Part shown: positions 1 to 9,713 of the stretch, piece by piece
How positions within the stretch are numbered: position 1 is the stretch's first letter
Layout of the letters: the number at the start of each line of letters is the position of its first letter
NCBI RefSeq assembly: GCF_007567505.1
Contig: NZ_CP041783.1
Location: 248,001 to 312,000 of the forward strand
Reading direction: 5' to 3'
DNA length: 64,000 bases
Source of the DNA: Shewanella donghaensis
GTDB lineage: Bacteria > Pseudomonadota > Gammaproteobacteria > Enterobacterales > Shewanellaceae
The notes under the pieces: generated by a model
Seen by the model: the letters and a program-made list of their open reading frames with translations, nothing else
What the model was told of the DNA's origin: nothing
Databases searched by the model: none
Position numbers and translations under genes: made by a program

Positions 1-1
1 A

Positions 2-577
2 ACTCGTGGCCTGACTAAAAATAACTGGGTTTTCAGCAATGCGCATGGTTCGGCGAAAGCTAAGTCTGGGGGTGTTGAAGGCAGTTTGGAAGGGACTTTG
101 GCAATAAACCGAGTATCTACCACAGGTGATAAAAAAAAGGTTGGACGCGTGGTCATCGGGCAAATTCACGCGACGGATGACGAACCTATTCGTTTATATT
201 ACCGAAAATTACCAGCCAACTCGAAAGGGGCTATTTATTTTGCCCATGAAATAAATGATGGTGATGATATCTGGATAAATATGATTGGCTCACGTTCACA
301 TACTTTGTCAGACCCTGATGACGGAATCGCCTTAAACGAAAAATTCTCTTATAAAATTTCCGTCGAAGATGAAGTGTTGTTCGTCACTATAATCAGGGAA
401 GGTAAGCCTAATATTACTAAGTACTACGATATGAAAGATAGTGGTTATAGTGCTAGTAACCAGTATATGTACTTTAAAGCGGGTGTTTATAATCAAAACA
501 ATGACGGCGCTGATGGTGATTATGTGCAAGCCACTTTCTATCATATCCATAACATGCATAAAGGGTATAAATTTTAG
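2..577 (+). CDS. Alginate lyase, PL7 family (3' part; 5' end outside window)
   Basis: The frame is open from the first bases of the window, so only the last 191 residues are visible. They match the C-terminal half of PL7 alginate lyases (alginate_lyase2 fold), secreted enzymes that cut alginate by beta-elimination. The catalytic Q-I-H triplet lies at 161-169, and the family motif YFKAGVYNQ, which carries the catalytic Tyr, lies near 470-496. The first residues (TRGLTKNNW) fit what follows the Arg/Glu-rich strand in this family. Signal peptide and any binding modules would be upstream and cannot be seen. The same-strand receptor and binding lipoprotein that follow suggest a polysaccharide-use locus. 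The family call is firm; substrate preference (polyM or polyG) is not deducible. Confidence 0.88.
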   Translation, partial: TRGLTKNNWVFSNAHGSAKAKSGGVEGSLEGTLAINRVSTTGDKKKVGRVVIGQIHATDDEPIRLYYRKLPANSKGAIYFAHEINDGDDIWINMIGSRSHTLSDPDDGIALNEKFSYKISVEDEVLFVTIIREGKPNITKYYDMKDSGYSASNQYMYFKAGVYNQNNDGADGDYVQATFYHIHNMHKGYKF

Positions 578-603
578 CGCGGTTAACACATCAATTTATA
601 ATT

Positions 604-624
604 CGTAACTCGTAACTCGTAACT
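604..624. repeat. Three tandem heptamers (CGTAACT)
   Basis: Three perfect copies of the 7-base unit CGTAACT stand in the spacer after the alginate lyase gene. A comparable 7-base array (nine copies of TTCAACT) occurs at 46606. Such arrays may vary in copy number by slippage; no function is evident. Confidence 0.8.
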
Positions 625-713
625 ACAATTATTGGTTATATTTTTATTTAAATTAATAGGTTAAAACTTTTGTTTGGGTTTCGTCTGTTGAAATTAATAT
701 AACTCTAATTTAC

Positions 714-900
714 ATATAAGAATTTAATGGCAGTAACCTGCTTGTAATAATAAATATAAGAATTTAATGGCAGTAATCTGCTTGCAATAATAAATATAAG
801 AATTTAATGGCAGTAACCTGCTTGCAATAATAAATATAAAAATTTAATGGCAGTAACCTGCTTGCAATAATAACTATACCAATAAATGGCATTAACATGC
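714..900. repeat. 40-bp tandem repeat array with five GCAG-TAAC-CTGC dyads, upstream of TonB receptor
   Basis: Four near-identical 40-bp units, plus a diverged fifth, fill the 5' region of the receptor gene. Each unit contains a short dyad, GCAG-TAAC-CTGC, centred at 735.5, 775.5, 815.5 and 855.5. The second copy has TAAT in the loop. The fifth copy, centred at 894.5, reads GCAT-TAAC-ATGC: both arms changed together and symmetry is kept. TATAAG precedes each of the first three dyads by about 10 bases. The 40-bp period is close to four helical turns, so all dyads would face the same side of the DNA. This looks like a multi-site operator or a series of small hairpins in the leader, ending 28 bases before the ATG at 929. 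The function is inferred. Confidence 0.85.
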
Positions 901-928
901 TTATTAAAATACTAAGGGGAAGTAAGGT

Positions 929-3900
929 ATGTCGACGAAATTAAGTAAAAAAACAAAACCCATCCATAAAATAGGGAAGTTCAAGCTTTCACCTATAGCA
1001 AAATGGATGAAGCTTGCTGCATTTACTTCTGTAACCAGTTCTTTTGCATTTTCGGCAATAGCACAAGAAGCCGAAACTGAAAATCTAGTTAAAGTTGATA
1101 ATGATATAGAAGTTGTTGAAGTTATTGGTACACGTAGAACAATTCAAGACCAAATTGCAATAAAGCGTGAATCTACCACGGTTGTTGACGGTTTATCTGC
1201 TTCAGATATTGGTGATTTACCTGCACTTTCAATTGGTGAGGCGCTAGAAACATTAACGGGTGCATCATCTCACCGTGAAAATGGTGGTGCTACTGAAATC
1301 AGTATTCGTGGTTTAGGCCCATTCTTAAGTGCCACTAACATCAATGGCCGTGAAGCGACAAATGGTAGTGGTGACCGTTCAGTTAACTTTTCTCAGTTCC
1401 CATCAGAGTTGATGCAGAAAGTCGCTATTTATAAAACACAAGACGCTTCCATGATTGAAGGTGGGGTTGCCGGTGTTATTACCCTGGATACACTTAAGCC
1501 TTTAGATTTTGGTAAACAACGTTTTCAGGCTGAAGTAAAAGGTAACTACAACCCAGACCAAGCAAACGTTGACAATTCACTTCAAGGTGATTTGGGCTAC
1601 CGTGGAACACTAAGTTATGTTGACCAATTTGAGTTTGATAACGGTCAAGCATTTGGTTTGAGTGTAGGTTTGCAGCGTCAAGATATTAGCCAGCCAGAAG
1701 CTGAATATAGAAGCTCAAGCCCAACGGGTTCATCTTTGTGGGCATGTTTGAATGATCCAACCGATACCAATACCGGTTTTTTCCGTAGCTCAGCGGGCGA
1801 TTGTGAAGATGAAATTGTTGGCTCGAATAACCAAGGTTATAATAATGATATTGATCCAGAAACAGGTCTTGCAGTAGATGATGGCAGAGAATACGCATGG
1901 ACTGGCTCAAGCCGAAGCTTCCGTCAAAATGAAACATCTGATGAAAGAGACGCTTTATTCTTTGCTCTACAATACCAACCCTCAAATAAATGGGATATCA
2001 ATTTTGACGCGCAAATTTCAGATCGTACCCAAGCAGAAGCGCGTCATGATTTAATTTTCTTACAAAAGCGCGTTACACCGGGTGTAACGGGACAAAATCT
2101 GATCACAAACGATGTTGGCGGTATTCTACATTGGGAAGGTGAAGAACGCATCGAATCTGCGGGCGAGCAATTTTCGCGTGAAGAAAACTATCGTGGATAT
2201 GGCTTGAACGTTGAACATTTTTTCTCTGATGATCTAAAGATTAGTGTTGACCTTGGCTATTCTAAAACCAGCCGTGAAGAACAACAAATAACAAACCGAG
2301 GAAGAACGAGCTCTCGTCCTTCCTTATCTTGGGATTTAGGTGAATATATTCCGCATTTCACAGTGACTGATTTTGATGTGACTGATATTTCCAATTTTAC
2401 TGATAGCCTTCGTACTCGTATCGACAGAGAAAATGTCCGCGACAACGAAATTATGGGTGCACGCGTTGATATTGATTATATTCTAGACGGTGATTTTTTA
2501 AGTAGCGTTCAAGCTGGCGTTCGCGTTTCTGAGCTAACATTTGTTCAATTTGGTGGCACGAACGGTAATGGCTCAAGAACTACATTTAATTTAGATGAAT
2601 CTGCAACATCGGCCATCGATGTACTTGAAGGTTGCCAAATAGCCTTCCCTGAGACTGATTTTTTATCCAGTGTTTCTGACGGTGATATTATCACCCATGT
2701 TGACAGTTCAGGTAATGTTGTAGAAAGCGGTACAGGCGCTTCGTGGGCAACTTACAATAACGAGTGTTTCTCTCAAGCAGTAGCAGCATCACAAGGCGGC
2801 GAATTCGCATACCCAGAGGTTACATACGAGAATGCGGGTACTATTGACGTAACAGAACAAACTACCTCTGCTTACGCCATGCTTAATTACGACACTGAAA
2901 TGTTTGGTAAATTTATTCGTGGTAACTTTGGTGTTCGTGTAGTGAATACTGACGTTACCTCTATTGGCTTTAGAGAAGGTTTCGACGTTGTCACTGATCC
3001 GGCGACAGGTATCGTCGAATTAGTACCTGATGGAAGTATCGAAAAGATTGTTGGTGGTGGTGATTACACTGAAGTACTACCAAGCTTTAACTTAGTCGTT
3101 GATTATACTGATGATATTCTCCTAAGGGCCGGTATTTACCGAGGTATGTCACGTGCAGATCCATCTGATCTAAGTTATAGCCGCACATTCGTAACCGATG
3201 ACTCGGATGACCCTGAATCAGTTGAAGACTTGTTGGTTGGTGTTAATGGTTCAGGTAACCCTGATCTTCAACCATTAATGTCATGGAACTATGACGCTGC
3301 TTTTGAATGGTATCCAAGCGATGACTCTATGGTAGCGCTAGGTGTTTACTACAAGCAATTCAATGGCGGTTTCCAACAGCAAACACAGTTAGAGAATTTT
3401 ATCGTTGACGGTGTGGAAGTTTCTTTACCTATTACTAATTCAGTCACTACTGACGAAAACAGTGACCTTTATGGTTTCGAAGCGTCATTCTCGTATCGTT
3501 GGGATTTTGGCGTTGGTGTGAAGTTTGGTTATAACTATGCAGATACAAGCTATGAGTTTGAAGATAGTAACTACGGTAATACCTTTACTACTGGTTTAGA
3601 TGGTGTTGCTACTCAGGATACCGTAGGTATTGTTCCTCCTGCCTCAGTACCTGGATTTTCTGAGCATGTATTCAATGGACAGGTTTACTACCAAATAGGC
3701 GATTTTGATACTGCTCTTATCTACAAGTATCGCAGTGAATACTTCCAACCATACACTTCTAACGGCACAAGACTGCGTTATGTTGATGAGGCAGGTATTT
3801 GGGAAGCTCGTGCTGCTTACAAAATCAATCAACACCTTCGTATTAAAGTTTCAGCAATTAACTTGTTCAGTGAGCCTCGTAGTGATGACTTCTATACTCA

Positions 3901-3967
3901 AGGTAACTTGGGTCAAGTAAGTGATTACGGTCCTCGCCTGTTCGCAGGTGTCAGCTTTAAGTACTAG
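929..3967 (+). CDS. TonB-dependent receptor (large, carbohydrate-type)
   Basis: This is an outer-membrane active transporter of 1012 residues. The start is the ATG preceded by AAGGGGAAGTAAGG. It has a long basic N-terminus, then a hydrophobic signal segment ending near AIAQ (about residue 46). A TonB-box-like stretch (EVVEVIGTR, about 60-68) follows, then a plug domain (SIGEALETLTGAS, ISIRGLGP, INGREATNGSG) and a 22-strand-type barrel ending in aromatic FKY. The length and plug motifs fit the TonB-Xanth-Caul group often used for plant or algal glycans. It lies between an alginate lyase and a glycan-binding-like lipoprotein, which suggests oligosaccharide uptake, perhaps alginate or agar fragments. 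The tandem dyad array in its leader is a likely control region. The substrate is inferred from context only. Confidence 0.9.
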   Translation: MSTKLSKKTKPIHKIGKFKLSPIAKWMKLAAFTSVTSSFAFSAIAQEAETENLVKVDNDIEVVEVIGTRRTIQDQIAIKRESTTVVDGLSASDIGDLPALSIGEALETLTGASSHRENGGATEISIRGLGPFLSATNINGREATNGSGDRSVNFSQFPSELMQKVAIYKTQDASMIEGGVAGVITLDTLKPLDFGKQRFQAEVKGNYNPDQANVDNSLQGDLGYRGTLSYVDQFEFDNGQAFGLSVGLQRQDISQPEAEYRSSSPTGSSLWACLNDPTDTNTGFFRSSAGDCEDEIVGSNNQGYNNDIDPETGLAVDDGREYAWTGSSRSFRQNETSDERDALFFALQYQPSNKWDINFDAQISDRTQAEARHDLIFLQKRVTPGVTGQNLITNDVGGILHWEGEERIESAGEQFSREENYRGYGLNVEHFFSDDLKISVDLGYSKTSREEQQITNRGRTSSRPSLSWDLGEYIPHFTVTDFDVTDISNFTDSLRTRIDRENVRDNEIMGARVDIDYILDGDFLSSVQAGVRVSELTFVQFGGTNGNGSRTTFNLDESATSAIDVLEGCQIAFPETDFLSSVSDGDIITHVDSSGNVVESGTGASWATYNNECFSQAVAASQGGEFAYPEVTYENAGTIDVTEQTTSAYAMLNYDTEMFGKFIRGNFGVRVVNTDVTSIGFREGFDVVTDPATGIVELVPDGSIEKIVGGGDYTEVLPSFNLVVDYTDDILLRAGIYRGMSRADPSDLSYSRTFVTDDSDDPESVEDLLVGVNGSGNPDLQPLMSWNYDAAFEWYPSDDSMVALGVYYKQFNGGFQQQTQLENFIVDGVEVSLPITNSVTTDENSDLYGFEASFSYRWDFGVGVKFGYNYADTSYEFEDSNYGNTFTTGLDGVATQDTVGIVPPASVPGFSEHVFNGQVYYQIGDFDTALIYKYRSEYFQPYTSNGTRLRYVDEAGIWEARAAYKINQHLRIKVSAINLFSEPRSDDFYTQGNLGQVSDYGPRLFAGVSFKY

Positions 3968-4031
3968 CCAATTCTAGTAGTTAAATAAAACAAGCTAAAT
4001 TTGGAAAAAGAATCTTTTTGGAGTCATAAAA

Positions 4032-7000
4032 ATGAATAATAAATCTCTTATACCGCTCATCATTGCGACAGGCCTATTAGGTTGTGGTGGTGATGACGGT
4101 GCTGAACTAGATGGAAATACTCGCGGTAGTATAGCAATAACCGGAAGCAATTTTATCGCTGGCGAAACAATCTCTGCAGCAGCTACTGATGCTGATGGAA
4201 TTCAAGCAGATAGCATTGCGTACGCTTGGTCAACAGGTACTACTGGTACATCATACACAATTACCGAAGCTGATGAAGGTTCAGTCATTTCTGTTTCTGC
4301 TACATATACAGATGATGCAGGTTTTACCGAAGGTGTTGGTGCATCTACACCTGTTATCAACCCAACCTTAAATGTTTCAGCTAGCATTATTAAGGGCCCT
4401 ATTGATGGTGCAACTTGTGACATATTTAAAGTTGATGATAGTGGTGCTGCGGTTCTTCCTGAGCAAGGCACTGCAACCTCTGACACTTCAGGTGGCGTTA
4501 CATTTAGCAATGTACATTTCGAAGGTGCGGGTTTAATTGCATGTACTGGCGGTACTTATACGGACGAATCAACAGGTTTAACTTTAGATGCTCCTCAACT
4601 AAGATCTGTAGTGAATGTAGTTGAAAATATTATTGAGACTGATGATGAGGGTGTGGAAACCATACTACCACCACCTACCTATGTAGTTTCTCCTTTAACC
4701 GAAATGGCTGTTCAAAACGCGGGTAGTGATTTAAACCAGTTTGCTGACGAAGCTGAAATAATTAATGCTCGTTTTGGTATTCGTTTTGATACAACAGAAG
4801 TGCTTCCTACTTTAGTTGGTACTGTTGAACTTGGTGCTGATGGTGCTGAAGATGCTGATAGATATGGTTCAGTGCTAGCGCTACTATCACAAGTTGATGC
4901 AGACAACGCAGACGCAGATTTATCTACCGTTATGCAAGATCTTGCTAGTGACGTCGCTGATGGTTCTTTTTCTGAAGAGTCTTTAGTTACACTTGAGACA
5001 GCACAAATTAATTTGCAAACGACTTCACAAGTTGCTAGTTCTGTTGATGAGGCGTTACTTGATGTAATTGGAGCCGCTGTTGGTTATAACAATGACCCTG
5101 TTGCAGCAATCATTGAAGGTGAATTTGGCGGTACTGTTCAAAATACTGCTACGGATCCATTAACAGGTTTCGTAACCATTATTGATCCAAACTTTGAAGA
5201 AGATGCTTTTGTTGCTCAAACTGATGTAGCACTTGATTATGGTACATTTAGTATCAGTTCCAACGGTAACTGGTCATATACTGTTAGCACTGAAAACGAT
5301 ACTGTGGCTAACCTTGAATTAGGTAAATCTGTAAGTGATTCAATCACTATCGCTTCTATTGATGGTACCACTGCTGAAATTAATATTCGTGTTGCTTCGC
5401 TTACTCAAGTTGTAAAAATAAGCGATACAGGTGGCGATACGGGTGAGATTAGATTTACCGTTGATAACCTTCGTCAAGGTAAGCTGAGTGCATCTATATC
5501 TAAAGAGGTTGCGCTTGGTAGTGATGGAAATATTAAAGATGCTTACATTACGCTTTATGGCTCATCTGGTAGTTCTAGTGAATCGCTTATAGATTTGCGT
5601 ATTCAAGGAACTCAAATTCAAGACGACGGCACTGTAATTGACCCTCGTTTCTTTGTTCGAAATACTGACAGTGACGCTTACCCTGGCAATATAATCACAG
5701 CCCCTCTTGTTGAAGAGCAGTTTTATGATGTAGAAATCACATGGGACTTAGATGCTGTAGAACAAATCACCGTGACTATTGATGGTGAAGTGATCGGTGG
5801 AGGTTCATTCTCTACTGCAGCAGTTGTTGACTCTGATTATACAGGCTTAGACCAGTGGTTCTCTGATGGTGTTAAAGCTATCCAATTTAGATTCGGTGAT
5901 AATGATAGAACGATTCCTTTCGGTTCTTTCTATGCTGATAACATTGAAGTATTTTCTGATACCGCTGGCACCACAAGTATATTTTCAGATGACTTTGAAG
6001 GTTATGATGCAGGTGAAACTTTAGATGGTACAGACAGCAAATATAGCTTAGCTATTTACGCTGAAGTGTCTGTATTTGATGCAGGCGATGGCACAGAAGA
6101 ACCTACGCCAGCAGTATTCTTTGATTTAACTGGAAGAATTGCAAGTGATGAGGCAACGGCAGCAGGTGCTGTAAGTGTACTTGACCCAGATGATGGCGAA
6201 GCTTTTATTGTTCAGACAACCTTAATGGGTACATACGGTACATTAGAAATTTTAGAAGATGGTTCTTGGACGTATACACTTGATACTGCTGATGCCACTA
6301 TTGCAGCACTTGTTGTGGGTGAAAGTGAAATCGATACCTTTACTATTGAATCTTTTGATGGCACTACCGCTGAATTAGCAATCACAATTACAGGCACAGT
6401 TGTTGTTGATACTGGAGCAAACAATCTTGCCAGAATGGCTGATACATCATTAACTGCTGACGCTGAGTTACGTTTAACAACGGATCCACTTGCTGAAGGT
6501 TCTATTTCTACAACCATTAAGCTACAAGCAATTTCTGACTTCACTGCTACACCAGAAGTTTCTGAAGATAATACCGCTTACATCAGTATCTATGGTGGCT
6601 CTGCTTCTTCAAGTAACTTAACGGGTGAAATTGTCTTTGCTAAAGACGGTGCTGTTAAGTATCGTGATGCAAATAAAGATCAACAAACCATTGATGGCTT
6701 AACTTATTTTGATGATACAGATATTGATGTAGTTCTTGCTTGGACTGCAACAGGTTATTCACTTTCAATTGATGGTGGTACAACGTTCTACGGTCCTTAT
6801 GAAGCAATCAATACAGGTACAGCAACAGAAACGTATCAAATCCGTATTGGTAGCTCTTCGAAAGAGTCAGCAAAAGAATTACTCGCTGATGATATCGTCA
6901 TTGCTGATGAGAGCGATTTGGCAGTGCTATCTGAAGACTTCGAAACTTATGCTGAAGGTGAAGATTTAAGTACAATGTATGCAAGTTCTGCTGAAGCAAC

Positions 7001-7625
7001 CGTTAAGACCATAGCGGGAACTAGTGTAAATAAAGTTGCCCGAATGGCTGACACATCACTAGACGCTGACGCTGAGTTACGTTTAACTACGGACGGAATT
7101 GCTGAAGGCTCTATTTCTGCAAGCATTAAGCTACAAGCCATTGCTGACTTCACTGCTACACCAGAGGTTAGCGAAGATAATACCGCTTATATTAGTATTT
7201 ATGGTGGCTCTGCCTCTTCAAGTAACCTAACGGGCGAAATAATCTTTGCTAAAGACGGTGTGGTTAAATATCGTGATGCTAATAAAGATCAGCAAACTAT
7301 TGAAGGCTTAACGTATGCTGATGATACCGATATTGATGTAGTTATAGATTGGACTGCAACAGGTTACTTTTTGTCAATTGATGGCGGTACAACGTTCTAC
7401 GGTCCTTATGAAGCAATCAATACAGGTACAGCGACAGAAACGTATCAAATACGTATTGGTAGCTCTTCGAAAGAGTCAGCAAAAGAGTTATTAGCTGATG
7501 ATATCGTGATTGCTGATGCAACAGATACGGCGGTTCTATCTGAGGACTTCGAAAGTTATGCTGTGGGTGACGATCTAAGTACGACTTACTCTAGTTCTGC
7601 CGAAGCAACAGTGCAAGAAGACTAA
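4032..7625 (+). CDS. Large surface lipoprotein with VCBS and repeated jelly-roll-like domains
   Basis: The protein has 1197 residues. A lipoprotein signal with lipobox LLGC (Cys about 18) is followed by an Asp/Gly linker. Approximate order of parts: an Ig-like stretch (32-110); a mixed N-terminal region to about 350; a VCBS repeat (353-457, GTFSISSNGNWSYTV); a beta-rich domain (458-690); a second VCBS repeat (692-792, GTLEILEDGSWTYTL); and two almost identical beta-rich domains (about 797-999 and 1000-1190). The beta-rich domains resemble LamG/concanavalin-type carbohydrate-binding folds by pattern (DFEGYDAGETL, ISIYGGSASSS). No catalytic residues are recognised. It lies 64 bp after the TonB receptor with a GGAG ribosome site, so the two are probably co-transcribed and this may be its surface glycan-capture partner. 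The binding role is an inference. Confidence 0.75.
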   Translation: MNNKSLIPLIIATGLLGCGGDDGAELDGNTRGSIAITGSNFIAGETISAAATDADGIQADSIAYAWSTGTTGTSYTITEADEGSVISVSATYTDDAGFTEGVGASTPVINPTLNVSASIIKGPIDGATCDIFKVDDSGAAVLPEQGTATSDTSGGVTFSNVHFEGAGLIACTGGTYTDESTGLTLDAPQLRSVVNVVENIIETDDEGVETILPPPTYVVSPLTEMAVQNAGSDLNQFADEAEIINARFGIRFDTTEVLPTLVGTVELGADGAEDADRYGSVLALLSQVDADNADADLSTVMQDLASDVADGSFSEESLVTLETAQINLQTTSQVASSVDEALLDVIGAAVGYNNDPVAAIIEGEFGGTVQNTATDPLTGFVTIIDPNFEEDAFVAQTDVALDYGTFSISSNGNWSYTVSTENDTVANLELGKSVSDSITIASIDGTTAEINIRVASLTQVVKISDTGGDTGEIRFTVDNLRQGKLSASISKEVALGSDGNIKDAYITLYGSSGSSSESLIDLRIQGTQIQDDGTVIDPRFFVRNTDSDAYPGNIITAPLVEEQFYDVEITWDLDAVEQITVTIDGEVIGGGSFSTAAVVDSDYTGLDQWFSDGVKAIQFRFGDNDRTIPFGSFYADNIEVFSDTAGTTSIFSDDFEGYDAGETLDGTDSKYSLAIYAEVSVFDAGDGTEEPTPAVFFDLTGRIASDEATAAGAVSVLDPDDGEAFIVQTTLMGTYGTLEILEDGSWTYTLDTADATIAALVVGESEIDTFTIESFDGTTAELAITITGTVVVDTGANNLARMADTSLTADAELRLTTDPLAEGSISTTIKLQAISDFTATPEVSEDNTAYISIYGGSASSSNLTGEIVFAKDGAVKYRDANKDQQTIDGLTYFDDTDIDVVLAWTATGYSLSIDGGTTFYGPYEAINTGTATETYQIRIGSSSKESAKELLADDIVIADESDLAVLSEDFETYAEGEDLSTMYASSAEATVKTIAGTSVNKVARMADTSLDADAELRLTTDGIAEGSISASIKLQAIADFTATPEVSEDNTAYISIYGGSASSSNLTGEIIFAKDGVVKYRDANKDQQTIEGLTYADDTDIDVVIDWTATGYFLSIDGGTTFYGPYEAINTGTATETYQIRIGSSSKESAKELLADDIVIADATDTAVLSEDFESYAVGDDLSTTYSSSAEATVQED
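6423..7617 (+). repeat. Intragenic tandem duplication, 609-bp period
   Basis: Two consecutive copies of about 203 codons lie inside the lipoprotein gene (about 6423-7031 and 7032-7617). Long stretches match base for base, for example the run starting at 6781 (ACAACGTTCTACGG) and its copy at 7390. Such similarity points to a recent duplication or to gene conversion. Confidence 0.85.
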
Positions 7626-7665
7626 TTAACTTGCAGTTGTAAATTAATGTTTTAAACAATGTGTT

Positions 7666-7697
7666 AAAAATGCCGCTTATTGATAGCGGCATTTTTT
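7666..7697 (+). terminator. Rho-independent terminator after the lipoprotein gene
   Basis: An 8-bp stem, ATGCCGCT (7670-7677) paired with AGCGGCAT (7685-7692), has a 7-base loop and a run of six T. It sits 41 bp after the stop codon and ends the TonB receptor-lipoprotein unit. The A run before the stem could let it work on both strands. Confidence 0.85.
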
Positions 7698-8633
7698 GTA
7701 CTTATTTTGTAGACCAAACTGTGCTATTTGAATGCGACTTTCGCTCTTTTAAAAGTGATAAATAGCAAAGTATCTATTTTTTCCTCTGTATCTTTTTCGT
7801 CTTTAGCGAGTTTTTTAAATATCCAGCTATAAGCATTTTAACAAATAGGTGAATGAAAATAACAGATTTTAGAGCGCTTGAGGTAATTCAATGAAAGGCA
7901 ACCATACAATAAAGAGACCTTTATGCCGTACCTGAAAGATCGGCCAAAATTGTTAACTGATCAGTATTAGATAATGACTTGGTTGATACGTGTGGAATTG
8001 AAAAGCATATTGCCGAGAACAAAGCGAATAGAGAATAATAGCTTACTAACTCAGTGCCTGGGTTCAATATAATGCATACACCGTGATACCTAATAAAACC
8101 TACACTTTCGACATTACTACCCAAACTCAGGGGTTGATCATACTTGATCGTTTTCTATGCATTCCTTTATAAAAAAAGTGATAGAAATTAACTTGATTGA
8201 TCTCGTCACTGTAATCAAATAGCCACCCATTTGCTTTACTTTTACACTCATTATGCTTAAACATCTCAATAATATTACTGATTGTCGTTCCCATATAAAT
8301 CAAGAATATGTTGGGTCAGTGTAAACTTTAATTTATTACCATACATTTTCTAATCTCACAGCTCACTTTTAGAATTTTTGCACTAACTTACTTTTGTCCA
8401 AATGTGGGTTAGGGCACTTAACTTACTTTTTCATATATTTACTTGTTGCTGATATTTTTTACTCATTAAATGTCATAAAGATGGATTTAACCGAATCATT
8501 TTCTAAACACGGTGAGATCGAGTTATCGAATTCGTTTTATGAAGGGTTTTGTTCTATTCCTTACTCCGTGTTTACGACATAATAGCGCTATATATGATCT
8601 TCCCGTAAATCAGTATTCAACAGAGAATTTAAA
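7698..8633. other. Long gap without a supportable gene
   Basis: About 940 bases of AT-rich sequence. Two short open frames (minus 7921-8124, and a TTG-started plus frame at 8394-8582) lack ribosome sites and recognisable motifs. A short protein-like run ending at about 8036 on the plus strand may be a worn gene remnant. No RNA gene or mobile element was recognised. Confidence 0.4.
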
Positions 8634-8903
8634 ATGGACGAACAGCAAGACAGCTACATGACTGAAGAAACACTTATTGAAACAGTCGAAAATCAAATCA
8701 CCGATGGTGAACCTAAAAAAGTGAAAGAAACTTTAATGCGTTTAGTCATGACGGGGACTCCGCGTGAAGAAGCAATACAATGGATGGCTTGCGCGCTGGC
8801 TATCGAAGTGTCTGATATTATGGAAAATAATACCTCTTTTAACGAGGTACGTTATACCGAACATTTAAACGCATTGCCTAACTTGGATTGGATGAAAGAT
8901 TAG
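8634..8903 (+). CDS. Small conserved acidic helical protein, function unknown
   Basis: The protein has 89 residues, is acidic, and has no signal peptide or membrane segment. The central part (KVKETLMRLVMTGTPREEAIQWMACALAIEVSDIM) and the C-terminus (YTEHLNALPNL) follow a pattern I recognise from small conserved proteins of unknown role in several bacteria: an amphipathic helix with G-x-x-R/E-E-A, then a helix ending in a Y-x-x-x-L-x-x-L-P tail. The ribosome site is weak (AGAGAAT before the ATG). The gene stands alone between two long gaps, so its neighbours say nothing about its job. Confidence 0.7.
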   Translation: MDEQQDSYMTEETLIETVENQITDGEPKKVKETLMRLVMTGTPREEAIQWMACALAIEVSDIMENNTSFNEVRYTEHLNALPNLDWMKD

Positions 8904-8985
8904 TCACTATTTTAGACGGTACTGAACATAACAAATCCAAAACCCCAAATCCGAAATCCATTCGCCTTGTGTTCTCAATCACTCA

Positions 8986-9008
8986 CCTCAGCAGTTGAAC
9001 TGCTGAGG
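8986..9008. repeat. Perfect 11-bp inverted repeat
   Basis: CCTCAGCAGTT (8986-8996) and AACTGCTGAGG (8998-9008) are perfect complements around one G. There is no T run on either side, so it is a poor intrinsic terminator. It could be a cruciform-type operator or a stem-loop after the small gene that ends at 8903. Confidence 0.6.
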
Positions 9009-9713
9009 ATGATACCAAGCTATCGGTTATCTTTAACTTAAAATATGTCGGCTTGTTTTCACAGGCAACAGCTTGCTAGATTAATGAAATCAAAGTACTC
9101 GTATTTTAAAGAGAAAGTATTCGTACTTTAAAGATAAAGCGATAACTTGCCTCCAGGTTCAGAAAATATCAATGCTGTACCCAACTAACCTATAAATATT
9201 GCTAACAATCTGTTTAGACGAGAGAAGTTACAATTTTCTGGTCCTAGTGAGTTTCACCTTTTCGTCTACCTCCCATCATAAATTACCCTTAAGAAATGTT
9301 AATTGTTGACAATATCGTAGATTTGTTAGACTGTGTTATGCATCTTTAGATTGGATGTATTTTAACCTTTGATGAATCATTCTTGACGGTTAGTGTGCCG
9401 TTCAGCTGGTTCATAACAATGGCTATCCGATTATAAAGCCTGGTACTACTTTAGTTAGATTCAATCAAACAGCGTTGTGGATTATCACCATGCTGATGCC
9501 ATTAACGATGTTTTTGGGTTTTATCGTGAAACTGAATTAACTCACAAAATATCGTCACATAGCATGGTTTTTTGGCAACTTGTCACATACCTAATTAAGT
9601 TGATTTTACTCATGGGGTATTTTTTAGCACCTTGTCGCTAAGGCAATAACGAGAAAAGTGAATTGTATTGTAAACCGCTGATATCCATTAAAAACGAATA
9701 GGGAAATTGTGTA
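9009..9713. other. Long gap upstream of agarase gene
   Basis: About 700 bases without a firm gene. It contains a near-duplicate of about 23 bases (AAAGTACTCGTATTTTAAAG and a variant, 9092-9137) and a small dyad, ATTGT-TG-ACAAT (9302-9313), overlapping a possible -35 TTGACA. A stretch at 9394-9540 translates to a membrane-like peptide (TTLVRFNQTALW, then hydrophobic) with no start, possibly a gene remnant. Confidence 0.4.

Noticed and set aside
714..900. CRISPR-like array
   Set aside because: The whole 40-bp unit repeats, without unique spacers; it is a simple tandem repeat.
7921..8124. Minus-strand 67-codon frame
   Set aside because: No ribosome site, no recognisable motif, in a region with composition typical of non-coding DNA.
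8394..8582. Plus-strand 62-codon frame
   Set aside because: TTG start without ribosome site; residue pattern not convincing.
9394..9540. Membrane-like peptide frame
   Set aside because: No start codon or ribosome site; at best an unidentifiable remnant, mentioned only in the gap entry.
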